DNA from: Streptomyces sp. GESEQ-4 | GTDB taxonomy: Bacteria; Actinomycetota; Actinomycetes; Streptomycetales; Streptomycetaceae | Assembly: GCF_017948455.1 (NCBI RefSeq) | Contig: NZ_JAFFSU010000003.1 | Coordinates: 310,001 to 374,000, forward strand | Direction: 5' to 3' | Length of the DNA stretch: 64,000 bases | Part shown: positions 8,563 through 19,469 of the stretch, one piece after another | How positions within the stretch are numbered: the first letter of the stretch is position 1 | How the letters are laid out: every line of letters begins with the position of its first letter | Notes under the pieces: model-generated | What the model was told of the DNA's origin: nothing | Seen by the model: only the letters and a program-made list of their open reading frames with translations | The model's database searches: none | Made by a program: the position numbers and the translations under genes

Positions 8563-8582
8563 TGCCGGGACCCGTCCCGGCA
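8563..8582. terminator. Hairpin between sigma-factor and MarR genes
   Basis: TGCCGGGAC at 8563-8571 pairs perfectly with GTCCCGGCA at 8574-8582, a 9-bp stem. There is no T-run, as is usual for Streptomyces terminators. It could end the sigma-factor transcript. Bases 8451-8562 hold no recognisable gene. Confidence 0.45.
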
Positions 8583-8624
8583 TCGAGCAGTTGGACGCCG
8601 TGGACAGCAGAGAGGTCACCGCCC

Positions 8625-9113
8625 ATGAACGACGATGCCACGTTGATCACGCAGTGGAACAGTCTGACTCGTGTCCATCGTCGGATCGAGGCTTCCATAG
8701 AGCGACACCTTCACCGGCAACTGGGCTTGGGCGTCAGCGAGTTCTACGCCCTCCGAACCTTGAGTGAGGGGGTGCGGGCCGGTGCGGGGCTGCTGTACCT
8801 GAACGACTTGGCCAACGGGGTAGGGCTGAGCCAGTCCGCTACCAGTCGCCTGGTGACACGCCTGCAGGACCGCGGTCTGATCACCACGCACACCTCGGTG
8901 GTCGACCGTCGGAGCGTCGAGATCGAGCTGACCGCCGTCGCGCACCACGTACTACGGCTGGGTTCGCCCATTCTGCGTCAGGCGGTCGAGGAGGTCGTGC
9001 GGCAACTCGGCAACGAGGAGACAGACAGCGACCTGCTGCGCTACCTCTGTGGAAACGCGGGTGACAGCGTGATCGCCCATGCCCAACCGGACGACTCCGT
9101 CGCCGCTCACTGA
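8625..9113 (+). CDS. MarR-family transcription regulator
   Basis: This is a 162-residue winged-helix protein of MarR type. It has an N-terminal dimerisation helix (LITQWNSLTRVHRRIEASIERHL), the recognition region LANGVGLSQSATSRLVTRLQDRGLI, and the wing TSVVDRRSVEIELTAVAHHVL. The ATG at 8625 gives the normal length; the upstream open frame to 8526 is not needed. The gene reads towards an SDR remnant and an NmrA-like oxidoreductase, a common MarR target type, so local control of the latter is plausible. Confidence 0.9.
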   Translation: MNDDATLITQWNSLTRVHRRIEASIERHLHRQLGLGVSEFYALRTLSEGVRAGAGLLYLNDLANGVGLSQSATSRLVTRLQDRGLITTHTSVVDRRSVEIELTAVAHHVLRLGSPILRQAVEEVVRQLGNEETDSDLLRYLCGNAGDSVIAHAQPDDSVAAH

Positions 9114-9200
9114 GAGGCATCAGCCCACTCTTGTGCCGCGGCGCTGCACGCTGGTGTGACCCCGAGGGCTGCCGACAGTGTGTACGCCTGTGAAGGCGAC

Positions 9201-9329
9201 CGCATCCCGACCCACCACATCGCGAGCGCGGACGAGCTAGCTCACTGCATTCTCCGTTCGCCCGACCCGGCCGGGCGCCATGCGACCGGTCACGTGATCA
9301 CCGTCGACGGCGGGCGGGAACTCATCTGA
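9201..9329 (+). pseudogene. C-terminal fragment of a short-chain dehydrogenase/reductase
   Basis: Reading codons from 9201 to the TGA at 9327-9329 gives RIPTHHIASADELAHCILRS followed by a TGHVITVDGGRELI ending. That is the usual end of a classical SDR protein, where the glycine-rich TGxxxxVDGG segment is near the C terminus. No SDR cofactor motif or start can be found upstream; bases 9114-9200 are unrelated. I read this as the surviving tail of a deleted SDR gene. The sequence from 9330 to 9593 contains no recognisable gene. Confidence 0.7.
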
Positions 9330-9593
9330 TCCGACTTCCCAAAGCCGTGTCCATGGCGGTTCCGGAGGAGCTGGTCCCAGTGCGTCGGCACCTCCTGCTC
9401 GCCGTACGGCGGTGGCCCTGGCGGACGAGGGGAGCGGACTCTGCCGAGGAGGCGCGACGCGGTGTCACAAACGAGCGACCTGTTCGGTCAGCACTGTGTC
9501 CTGGAGCAGCCGTACGGATGCTGGAAGTACCGTTCGCTCTCACAGGAGTCTCGTATGCCCCAATTTGCACCCACTGCTTAAGGAAGATGCGAC

Positions 9594-10322
9594 ATGAAGA
9601 TCGCAGTCATCGGCGGAACCGGGCTGATCGGCTCGCAGGTCGTCCAGATCCTGAACGACTCCGGACACGAGGCGGTACCGCACTCCCAGTCCACCGGAGT
9701 CGACGTCATCAGCGGCCAGGGCGTCGAGCAGGCCGTCACCGGTGCCGACGTCGTCGTCAACCTGACCAACTCGCCGACCTTCGACGAGGCCTCGCCGGGC
9801 TTCTTCCAGGCGTCGATGGACAACCTGCTGGCAGCCTCCCACAAGGGTGGGGTCGGTCACTTCGTCATCCTGTCGATCGTCGGGGTCGATCAGGTACCGC
9901 AGCTGGATTACTACCGCGCCAAGGTCTTGCAGGAAGACCTCCTCAAGGCAGGCCCCGTCCCTTACTCGATCGTCCGGGCGACGCAATTCATGGAGTTCAT
10001 GGACTCCGTTCTCTCCTGGACAGCCGACGCGGAGACCGTCCGTCTGCCCGCTACACCGATCCAGCCGATCGCCGCCAAGGATGTGGCCGACGCGGTGGCG
10101 CAGGTCGCCGTCGGCGCCCCCCTGAACGGCATCCGCAACATCGGAGGCCCGGAGATCTTCAAGCTCGACGAGCTGGGACGGATCATTCTGTCCCGCAAGG
10201 GCGACGCTCGATCTGTGGTCACCGACCCCACCGCCGGCATGTTCGCGGTCGTCGAGGGAGACGTCCTCACCGACAGGAACGCTCACCTCGCCGCCACCCG
10301 CTACACCGACTGGCTGGCTTGA
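9594..10322 (+). CDS. NAD(P)-binding NmrA/atypical-SDR family protein
   Basis: This 242-residue protein has a Rossmann fold beginning MKIAVIGGTGLIGSQVV, with the GGTGxIG dinucleotide motif at residues 7-13. It belongs to the atypical SDR/NmrA-like group of NAD(P)H:quinone-reductase-like and sensor proteins. ADVVVNLTNSP and HFVILSIVGVD continue the fold, and YYRAKVLQEDLL is at the place of the YxxxK segment. The ATG follows AAGGAAGATGCGAC. It lies 481 bp downstream of the MarR gene on the same strand, with a dead SDR tail between. The physiological substrate is unknown; it may be a redox-linked reductase or a nucleotide-sensing repressor. Confidence 0.85.
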   Translation: MKIAVIGGTGLIGSQVVQILNDSGHEAVPHSQSTGVDVISGQGVEQAVTGADVVVNLTNSPTFDEASPGFFQASMDNLLAASHKGGVGHFVILSIVGVDQVPQLDYYRAKVLQEDLLKAGPVPYSIVRATQFMEFMDSVLSWTADAETVRLPATPIQPIAAKDVADAVAQVAVGAPLNGIRNIGGPEIFKLDELGRIILSRKGDARSVVTDPTAGMFAVVEGDVLTDRNAHLAATRYTDWLA

Positions 10323-10333
10323 CCGTATAGCGT

Positions 10334-10392
10334 CGGGCGAGTTGAAGGTTGTGGTTCCGTTCCCGTCGCGGTGCTCCGTGACGGGGACCTTC
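10334..10392. terminator. Possible terminator after the NmrA-like gene
   Basis: GAAGGT (10334-10339) pairs with ACCTTC (10387-10392), and inside it CCCGTC (10362-10367) pairs with GACGGG (10380-10385), with an uneven internal loop. It sits directly downstream of the stop at 10322 and just outside the insertion element. Confidence 0.3.
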
Positions 10393-10419
10393 TGTGAGTC
10401 CTCAGCGCAGCTTGAGGCC

Positions 10420-11220
10420 TTACTGTCCCCAACAAAGCCGTTGGACGTGGCGGTGGGTGATCAGGCAGACGGCGAGTCCGAGGAACGCTTCGGGGATGTC
10501 GTCGCGTCGTTCCCAGCGAATGCGCAGGCGGCGGAAGCCGTGGAGCCAGGCGATCGTGCGCTCGACGACGTAGCGGAAGATGCCCAGTTCGGTGCCACGG
10601 GGCTGGCCCCGTTTCGCGATCACGGGGCGGATCCCGCGTTGCCAGAGCAGGCGCCGGTACGTGTCGTGGTCGTAGCCGCGGTCGGCTAGCGATGTGTCCG
10701 GCCGTCGGCACGGTCTGCCGTCCCGGCCCGCAACGGCCGGGATCTTGTCCAGCAGAGGCAGAAGCTGGGTCACGTCGTTGCGGTTCCCGCCGGTCAGCGA
10801 CACGGCGAGCGGGATGCCCTGCCCGTCGACGATGAGGTGATGCTTGCTGCCCGGAGGTGCTCGGTCGACCGGGCTGGGACCGCTTTCGGGCCCCGCCGGG
10901 CCGTGCGGACGTGCGAGGAGTCGATCACCGCCCGGGACCAGTCCAGCTGGTTCTTGGACCGCAGCTTCTCCAGCAGCAGCACGTGGAGTTGGTCCCAGGC
11001 GCCGCCAGCAGGTCATGCCTGAACCGACGCCCAGCTCCTGGGGCAGGTACTCCAACTGGATGTCCGTGTGCAAGACGAACAGGATCCCGCACAGAGCCTG
11101 CCGGTCCGGCACTCGAGGCCTGCCCTCGACCAATTTCGGCGCCGGCTCGAGCAGCAACGGCTCGATGAGTGACCACAGTTCATCCGACACGATCCACGGC
11201 CGAGACTGACGGTTCCCCAT
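10420..11220 (-). pseudogene. IS5-family (DDE) transposase with two compensating frame lesions
   Basis: The frame is open for 266 residues, but residues of about 75-115 are scrambled. The start (WIVSDELWSLIEPLLLEPAP), the zone up to MTCWRRL, and the C-terminal part (GPSPVDRAPPGSKHHLIVD, ADRGYDHDTYRR, VERTIAWLHGFRRLRIRWERR) are normal. Between about 10880 and 11000 the family sequence continues in another frame as WDQLHVLLLEKLRSKNQLDW and SRAVIDSSHVR. This shows a deletion after MTCWRRL and a one-base loss near 10885 that restores the frame. The first catalytic aspartate (AVIDSSHV) is thus not translated in the main frame, so the enzyme is probably inactive. The stop TAA is supplied by the target-site duplication. 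Confidence 0.85.
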
Positions 11221-11281
11221 GACCAGACCAACGAGCCGACAACTCGAAACTCACATGATCAACAGCTTTTGTTAGAGCCAG
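10423..11281 (-). mobile_element. IS5-family insertion sequence, 859 bp, with 3-bp TTA target duplication
   Basis: The element ends in imperfect inverted repeats that both begin CTG. At the left end (10423 onward) the sequence is CTGTCCCCAACAAAGCCGTT; the right end read inwards from 11281 is CTGGCTCTAACAAAAGCTGT. TTA flanks both ends (10420-10422 and 11282-11284), fitting the TNA duplications of IS5-type elements. One transposase gene fills it on the minus strand. It lies between the NmrA-like gene and a minus-strand hypothetical gene whose stop codon coincides with the duplicated TTA. Confidence 0.85.
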
Positions 11282-13025
<1,744 letters not shown>

Positions 13026-13064
13026 GAGTGTGACATGTCCGTGAGGTGACTCGGTCACCACGGG

Positions 13065-13105
13065 CGGGTCGAGGCGCAGGTCAGAAGGGCCGGCGCCTCG
13101 ACCCG
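13065..13105. terminator. Terminator after the serine hydrolase gene
   Basis: Bases 13065-13077 (CGGGTCGAGGCGC) pair perfectly with 13093-13105, a 13-bp G/C-rich stem with a 15-nt loop, starting 40 bp after the stop codon. A small palindrome, GGTGAC-TCG-GTCACC, lies just before it at 13045-13059. Confidence 0.7.
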
Positions 13106-13242
13106 GCAAGCCGAAACGGCCTGCGGAATCGTCCGTCGGTCAAGAACCGTGGGTTCGAAAGCGTCACATGAGCCGGGCGAAAGCTGTCTTCCAGTACATC
13201 CAGCAACGTCCCGGCACAGCTGCCGTGGCCCGAGGAGTACAT

Positions 13243-14661
13243 GTGACCAGCACAGCGCAGGCATCCCAGTCAGGAGCCGGAGCGGCTCAGCCCGATCATC
13301 TTGGGCACGTCATCTTCATTACGGCGGCGGCCGCGATGGGCGGTTTCCTCTTCGGCTACGACAGTGCCGTCATCAACGGCGCCGTCGAGGCCATCAGGGA
13401 CCGCTACGACATCGGCTCCGCGGCCCTGGCCCAGGTCATCGCCATCGCGCTCATCGGCTGTGCCGTCGGCGCCGCCACCGCGGGCCGCATCGCCGACCGT
13501 ATCGGCCGTATCCGCTGCATGCAGATATCCGCCGCCCTGTTCACCGTCAGCGCGATCGGCTCCGCGCTGCCGTTCACGCTGTGGGACCTAGCCTTCTGGC
13601 GGGTCGTCGGCGGCTTCGCCATCGGCATGGCCTCCGTGATCGGCCCCGCCTACATCGCCGAGGTCGCCCCGCCCGCCTACCGTGGCCGGCTCGGCTCCTT
13701 CCAGCAGGCCGCGATCGTCATAGGCATCGCCGTGTCCCAGCTCGTCAACTGGGGCCTGCTGAACGCCGCCGACGGCGATCAGCGCGGCAAGATCCTGGGC
13801 CTGGAGGCATGGCAGGTCATGCTCGGCGTCATGGTCGTGCCGGCCGTCCTGTACGGCCTGCTGTCCTTCGCCATCCCCGAGTCGCCGCGCTTCCTGATCT
13901 CCGTCGGCAAACACGCCCGCGCCCGCCGGATCCTCGAAGAGGTCGAGGGCAAGGGCGTGGACCTCGACGCCCGCGTCATCGAGATCGAGACCGCGATGCA
14001 CAGCGAGGAGAAGTCCAGGTTCAAGGACCTGCTCGGCGGCAGTTTCTTCTTCAAGCCGATCGTCTGGATCGGTATCGGCCTGTCGGTCTTCCAGCAGTTC
14101 GTCGGCATCAACGTCGCGTTCTACTACTCCTCGACCCTGTGGCAGTCGGTCGGCGTCGACCCGACGGACTCGTTCCTCTACTCCTTCACGACGTCGATCA
14201 TCAACATCGTCGGCACCGTGATCGCGATCATCTTCGTGGACCGCGTCGGCCGCAAACCGCTCGCCCTGATCGGTTCGGTCGGCATGGTGATCGGCCTGGC
14301 GCTGGAGGCGTGGGCGTTCTCCTTCGACCTGGTCGACGGCAAGCTGCCGCAGACGCAGGGCTGGGTCGCCCTGATCGCCGCCCACGTGTTCGTCCTGTTC
14401 TTCGCCCTGTCCTGGGGTGTGGTCGTCTGGGTCTTCCTCGGCGAGATGTTCCCCAGCCGGTTCCGCGCCGCCGCGCTGGGCGTGGCCGCCGCCGCACAGT
14501 GGATCGCCAACTGGGCGATCACCGCGAGCTTCCCGTCGCTGGCCGAGTGGAACCTCGCCGGCACGTACGTGATCTACACGCTCTTCGCCGCGCTCTCCAT
14601 CCCGTTCGTCCTCAAGTACGTGAAGGAGACGAAGGGCAAGGCGCTGGAGGAGATGGGCTGA
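13243..14661 (+). CDS. glcP: Glucose permease, major facilitator sugar-porter family
   Basis: This is a 472-residue inner-membrane sugar:proton symporter with twelve expected transmembrane helices. Family signatures are visible in order: GGFLFGYDSAVINGA in helix 1, GRIADRIGR between helices 2 and 3, PAYIAEVAPPAYRGRLGSFQQ, PESPRFL at the end of helix 6, QQFVGINVAFYYSSTLWQS in helix 7, DRVGRKPL, and the C-terminal KETKGKALEEM. Its sequence is what I recall for the Streptomyces coelicolor glucose permease GlcP, whose gene is 1419 bp. Starting at GTG 13243, with GAGGAG before it, gives exactly that length. ORFs reaching back to 13168 would add an unmatched tail. It is convergent with ilvC, a neighbourhood I associate with the second S. 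coelicolor copy (glcP2-ilvC2). Confidence 0.93.
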   Translation: MTSTAQASQSGAGAAQPDHLGHVIFITAAAAMGGFLFGYDSAVINGAVEAIRDRYDIGSAALAQVIAIALIGCAVGAATAGRIADRIGRIRCMQISAALFTVSAIGSALPFTLWDLAFWRVVGGFAIGMASVIGPAYIAEVAPPAYRGRLGSFQQAAIVIGIAVSQLVNWGLLNAADGDQRGKILGLEAWQVMLGVMVVPAVLYGLLSFAIPESPRFLISVGKHARARRILEEVEGKGVDLDARVIEIETAMHSEEKSRFKDLLGGSFFFKPIVWIGIGLSVFQQFVGINVAFYYSSTLWQSVGVDPTDSFLYSFTTSIINIVGTVIAIIFVDRVGRKPLALIGSVGMVIGLALEAWAFSFDLVDGKLPQTQGWVALIAAHVFVLFFALSWGVVVWVFLGEMFPSRFRAAALGVAAAAQWIANWAITASFPSLAEWNLAGTYVIYTLFAALSIPFVLKYVKETKGKALEEMG

Positions 14662-14747
14662 CCGGCCCAGCACCGACGCTGACCCTCCCCGTTGGGGGAG
14701 CACCCAGACCGGGGGAGGAGCCAAGTCCCCGCTGCCCTTCCCCGACC

Positions 14748-14787
14748 GTGCTGCCTCCGTCCGGACCGAACCGGGCGGAGGCAGCAC
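14748..14787. terminator. Bidirectional terminator between glcP and ilvC
   Basis: GTGCTGCCTCCG (14748-14759) pairs perfectly with CGGAGGCAGCAC (14776-14787), a 12-bp stem with a 16-nt loop. It sits between two convergent genes and could serve both. Confidence 0.75.
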
Positions 14788-14828
14788 TCCAGATCGCGGG
14801 GCCCGTCAGCCACCGGCCGACCGAGGAC

Positions 14829-16209
<1,381 letters not shown>

Positions 16210-17277
16210 ATGTCCCAGGCCCGGCCCGACAACTTTGACACCGTTTCAGCGACAGGCATCGCAACGTTGCAGGACCTGCGTATGCACCTGCAGTGGGCCA
16301 TCGAAGTTGAGCACGCCACCCTTCCGCCCTACCTCACCACCCTGTACTCCCTCGACGCCGAGCGGAACCCGGACGCCGCCCAACTCATCAGCGGTGTCTT
16401 CGTCGAGGAGATGATCCACCTCGCGCTGGTGGCGAATCTGCTCAACGCCGTCGGTGGACAGCCCCGACTCGACGCACCGCACCTGCTGCCGCCGCACCCG
16501 CGGACCATGCCGCATGCCGATCCGTCCATCGAGCTGGCCCTGCTGCCCTTTGGCAAGGAGGCCCTCGACATGTTCCTCCGACTCGAACAGCCGGCGCATT
16601 CCGGCGATCCGGCCGAGGACGACAACTACGAGACCATCGGACAGTTCTACGACGCGATCGAGAAGGGGCTGCGCCACCTGTGCGCCGAACTCGGTGAGAA
16701 CCAGGTCTTCACCGGGGACCCCGCCCGCCAGGTCGCCGGCGGCCCGTTCGCCCACACCGCGGGCCACCTCAGCCCGGTCACGGACCTCGACTCGGCGCTC
16801 GCGGCGCTGAAGGAGATCGTCGAGCAGGGTGAGGGCGCGGCCCGAGCCGAGGTCTGGGACGGGGACATGGACCTGTTCCACCCCGAGACGAAGGCGGTGT
16901 CCCACTACTACCGGTTCCAGGAACTGGCCCTGGGCCGGCGTTATCAGCCTGGTGACACGCCCGAGTCCGGGCCCACCGGGGAAGCAGTCACCGTCGACCC
17001 GGCGGGAGTTCGCCCGTTGCGCCCCAACCCTCGGCTGGAGGATCACCCCGAGGGCAGTGCGATCCGCAGCGCACAGGAGGCGTTCAACAAGACGTACTGC
17101 AAGATGCTGGAACAACTGGAGCAGGCGTTCAACGGCAACCCGGCGATGCTGGGCATCTCGGTGGGCACGATGTATGCGATCAAGGGACAGGCGCAGAGCC
17201 TGATGGCCATGCAGGACGAGGACGGACAGTTCGTGGGCCCGACCTTCGACTATGTCGCGCCGGAGGACCGCGCCTGA
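16210..17277 (+). CDS. Ferritin-like protein of the iminophenyl-pyruvate dimer synthase type (VioB/RebD-like domain)
   Basis: This 355-residue protein resembles the ferritin-like domain found in VioB and RebD, which couples two oxidised amino-acid imines in bisindole biosynthesis. Residues 17-70 carry the diagnostic four-helix features: DLRMHLQWAIEVEHATLPPY, then GVFVEEMIHLALVANLLNAV with the ExxH metal-ligand pattern. A second half (QFYDAIEKGLRHL) and a late helix pair (FNKTYCKMLEQLEQAF) continue the fold. No amino-acid oxidase or other bisindole genes are nearby, so the role is not that of a complete violacein-type pathway. The start ATG 16210 fits the family; the frame upstream to 16177 is not needed. 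It ends at a strong hairpin facing ltrA. Confidence 0.85.
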   Translation: MSQARPDNFDTVSATGIATLQDLRMHLQWAIEVEHATLPPYLTTLYSLDAERNPDAAQLISGVFVEEMIHLALVANLLNAVGGQPRLDAPHLLPPHPRTMPHADPSIELALLPFGKEALDMFLRLEQPAHSGDPAEDDNYETIGQFYDAIEKGLRHLCAELGENQVFTGDPARQVAGGPFAHTAGHLSPVTDLDSALAALKEIVEQGEGAARAEVWDGDMDLFHPETKAVSHYYRFQELALGRRYQPGDTPESGPTGEAVTVDPAGVRPLRPNPRLEDHPEGSAIRSAQEAFNKTYCKMLEQLEQAFNGNPAMLGISVGTMYAIKGQAQSLMAMQDEDGQFVGPTFDYVAPEDRA

Positions 17278-17281
17278 CGGC

Positions 17282-17305
17282 CGCGCCCCGCCGAGGCGGG
17301 GCGCG
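17282..17305. terminator. Bidirectional terminator, ferritin-like gene / ltrA
   Basis: CGCGCCCCGCC (17282-17292) is followed after GA by its exact complement at 17295-17305, giving an 11-bp G/C stem with a very tight loop. It lies between two convergent stops. Confidence 0.7.
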
Positions 17306-17347
17306 AACGCTCAGTACGTGAACGTTCAGCGTGCGAACGTTCAGCGT
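17303..17347. repeat. Three tandem 15-bp repeats overlapping the ltrA stop codon
   Basis: Bases 17303-17317, 17318-17332 and 17333-17347 are near-identical 15-mers of the form GCGAACGTTCAGCGT, each with a GAACGTTC-like palindrome at its centre. The last copy contains the TGA stop of the minus-strand ltrA gene. Repeat slippage here would alter the 3' end of that message. Confidence 0.65.
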
Positions 17348-18519
17348 TCGACGGCTTCGCGTCGTGCGGCGACGAGGTGCGTCCCGATCAGCAGGGACGC
17401 GATGACGCCGGTGAGCAGCACGGCGTACGCCGCCGTGAACGTGGTGGCGAGTACGGCGAGCGCCGCGACAGGGGGCAGCACGTTGGCCCTGCCGGACGGC
17501 TGCGCGGCCCGTCGGTGCAGCAGCCACACACATGTGATGAACAGGGCGACGGGCAGCGTGTACGTGGCTGCGGCTTGGACGTCGGTGAGAGCGTGCTGGT
17601 GGGTGACGTGGGCAACGTTGACTGCCAGCCCCGCACCCACGGCAGCCGCGGCCGCGAACACCACGTAGTGCCCGTACCCCCACAACATGGCCGTGGACTG
17701 GGTTCTGAGCCGGCGCGGCGCATCCTGGGCGAAGTACAGCCACCAGAGCGCGAAGACGGTCAGCACCCCACCCAGTGCGATGACCAGGACGGAGCCGAGC
17801 TCCTTGTGGGTGTCCAGGGCGGCGCGGACGGCCAGACCGGCGGCCATGACGGACTCGCCGAGCACGATCAGGGTGAACAGGCCGTAGCGCTCCGCTATGT
17901 GCTGCGGGTGCCAGGTGGTGCCTATCGCACGCTCGGCCCAGACCGGCACCGCGAGTTCACCGATCGCGAGGACGACGAAAGAGACGGTGCCACCGTCGTG
18001 CGGGAGGAGCAGCCGGACCAGCCAGCCGATCTGGAGAACGAGGATTCCCACCGCGTACCGCAGCGCGGACCGTCGGCGCTTTCGGTCCGTGTACGCGGCG
18101 CGCAGCCACTGACTGACCATGGCCAGCCGCATCACGACATAACCCCAGGTGACGACCGTGAAGTCGCCGTGCTCCAGAGCCTGGGTGGTGCCTGCCGCCA
18201 TGAACAGGGCGCCCGTGATCTGGACCAGCGTCAGGAGGCGGTACGGCACGTCGTCCGTGTCGTAGGCGGAGGCGAACCAGGTGAAGTTCATCCAGGCCCA
18301 CCAGATCGCGAAGAACACGAGAGCGTAGCCGAGCAGGCCGTGCAGCGTACGGCCCGCGACGATCTCGTGCTCGAACGCCGAGGACGCCTGCGCCACGGCG
18401 GCGACGAAACAAAGGTCGAAGAACAACTCCAGCGCACTGGCCGTGCGGTGATCCTCGCCGGCATGACGGGCGAGCATCGGCCGGTACCAAGCGCTGGACG
18501 CGTGGGATGACTGACTCAT
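17341..18519 (-). CDS. Low-temperature-requirement A (LtrA) family membrane protein
   Basis: This is a 392-residue polytopic membrane protein of the LtrA family. The N-terminal signature ASALELFFDLCFVAAVAQ appears at about 26-43, followed by roughly ten to twelve hydrophobic segments. Conserved HIAERYGLFTLIVLGESV occurs mid-protein, and the tail is a short basic tail ending AARREAVER. The family was named after a Listeria locus needed for growth in the cold, but its molecular activity is unknown. The start ATG 18519 fits the family. It converges on the ferritin-like gene and has tandem 15-bp repeats across its stop codon. Confidence 0.9.
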   Translation of the reverse strand: MSQSSHASSAWYRPMLARHAGEDHRTASALELFFDLCFVAAVAQASSAFEHEIVAGRTLHGLLGYALVFFAIWWAWMNFTWFASAYDTDDVPYRLLTLVQITGALFMAAGTTQALEHGDFTVVTWGYVVMRLAMVSQWLRAAYTDRKRRRSALRYAVGILVLQIGWLVRLLLPHDGGTVSFVVLAIGELAVPVWAERAIGTTWHPQHIAERYGLFTLIVLGESVMAAGLAVRAALDTHKELGSVLVIALGGVLTVFALWWLYFAQDAPRRLRTQSTAMLWGYGHYVVFAAAAAVGAGLAVNVAHVTHQHALTDVQAAATYTLPVALFITCVWLLHRRAAQPSGRANVLPPVAALAVLATTFTAAYAVLLTGVIASLLIGTHLVAARREAVER

Positions 18520-18922
18520 GAAGTCCTGATCTCAAAGGGGGAACGGTGCCGGAGCCGGCAACACCAGTGCCGTGCATGACTACGACCGGATGCGGTGCGG
18601 ATCGGTGACAACCCGTAGGGCACGGCGGCGGCGACCTGACCGCGCGCGCTGCGGTTCACCTGATGCGACCCACATCCTCACCACCCCCGCCATAGGGGCT
18701 GTGTGAGAGCGGCACTCGATGAGAAGCCCGCGGGTGCGGCCTGGCGGGGCTTCCGAACAGGTGGGTTGGCGCAAAGTCCAGCGTCTCCTGATGCGGCTCA
18801 CGAGGCCGGCCTGAAGTCGTCCTGCACAGGCTGGCCCTCGCTGCGGCAGTGACTTGGTCGATCGGGGCCCGAGCAGCCGACCCGCCGCGCGGCGGCACGC
18901 CCCGGTGCGAGAGACTCTCCCG
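18520..18922. other. Intergenic region without a recognisable gene
   Basis: This 403-bp gap separates the divergent ltrA and acetyltransferase genes. Open frames exist in it but none resembles a family I know. A bulged hairpin (GAAGCCCGC at 18723 with GCGGGGCTTC at 18744) is the only structure I can point to. Confidence 0.4.
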
Positions 18923-19411
18923 ATGAGTTCACGCACTTCCCCGATCAGCCAGCCGATCACCATACGGAGGGCCGTTGCGCGGGATGCCAAACGGCTCACG
19001 CGGCTCGTGCGTGGCTCAGGCGCCTACGCGGGTAAGTACGCAGCCGCAGTCGCGGGCTACCGGGTCGGGCCTGATTACATCGAGGCCCACCGCGCCTTCG
19101 TGGCCGTCGGCGCCGACGAGCATGGAGGCCGGGTCCTCGGGTTCTACTCGCTCGTCCTCGCTCCGCCGGAGCTCGACCTGCTGTTCGTCGCCGACGAAGC
19201 GCAAGGACGGGGTATCGGACGGCTGCTCGTCGCGCACATGCAGTCCGAGGCCCGTGCCGCCGGGCTCGACCGTGTCAAGGTCGTGTCGCATCTTCCCGCC
19301 GCGGACTTCTACCACCGCGCAGGTGCAGTGCGGATCGGGACCGCGCTCGCGAACCCGCCCGCCGTGCCGTGGGACCGTCCCGAATTCGAGTTTCGCGTGT
19401 CTTCGGAATGA
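18923..19411 (+). CDS. GNAT-family N-acetyltransferase
   Basis: This is a 162-residue acetyl-CoA-dependent acyltransferase of the GNAT fold. It begins ITIRRAVARDAKRLTRLVR (beta1-alpha1). LDLLFVADEAQGRGIGRLLVAHM is motif A, with the Q/RxxGxG/A acetyl-CoA loop as QGRGIG. HLPAADFYHRAGAVRIG is the C-terminal part with the FYxRxGF-like segment. ATG 18923 is chosen because the fold begins there; no strong ribosome site is visible. The acceptor is unknown. Remnants of unrelated genes follow. Confidence 0.9.
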   Translation: MSSRTSPISQPITIRRAVARDAKRLTRLVRGSGAYAGKYAAAVAGYRVGPDYIEAHRAFVAVGADEHGGRVLGFYSLVLAPPELDLLFVADEAQGRGIGRLLVAHMQSEARAAGLDRVKVVSHLPAADFYHRAGAVRIGTALANPPAVPWDRPEFEFRVSSE

Positions 19412-19469
19412 CCTGATTTGCCGGTTTGCGGGGCACCCGGCTTCGCTTGCACGGCGGCCGGCCCCGCCC

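Noticed and set aside
13168..13242. 25-residue extension of the glucose permease
   Set aside because: GTG 13243 has a GAGGAG site and gives exactly the 1419-bp gene known for GlcP.
18520..18922. Small open frames (80 and 139 residues, minus strand) between ltrA and the acetyltransferase gene
   Set aside because: Arginine/proline-rich composition, no ribosome site and no familiar motif.
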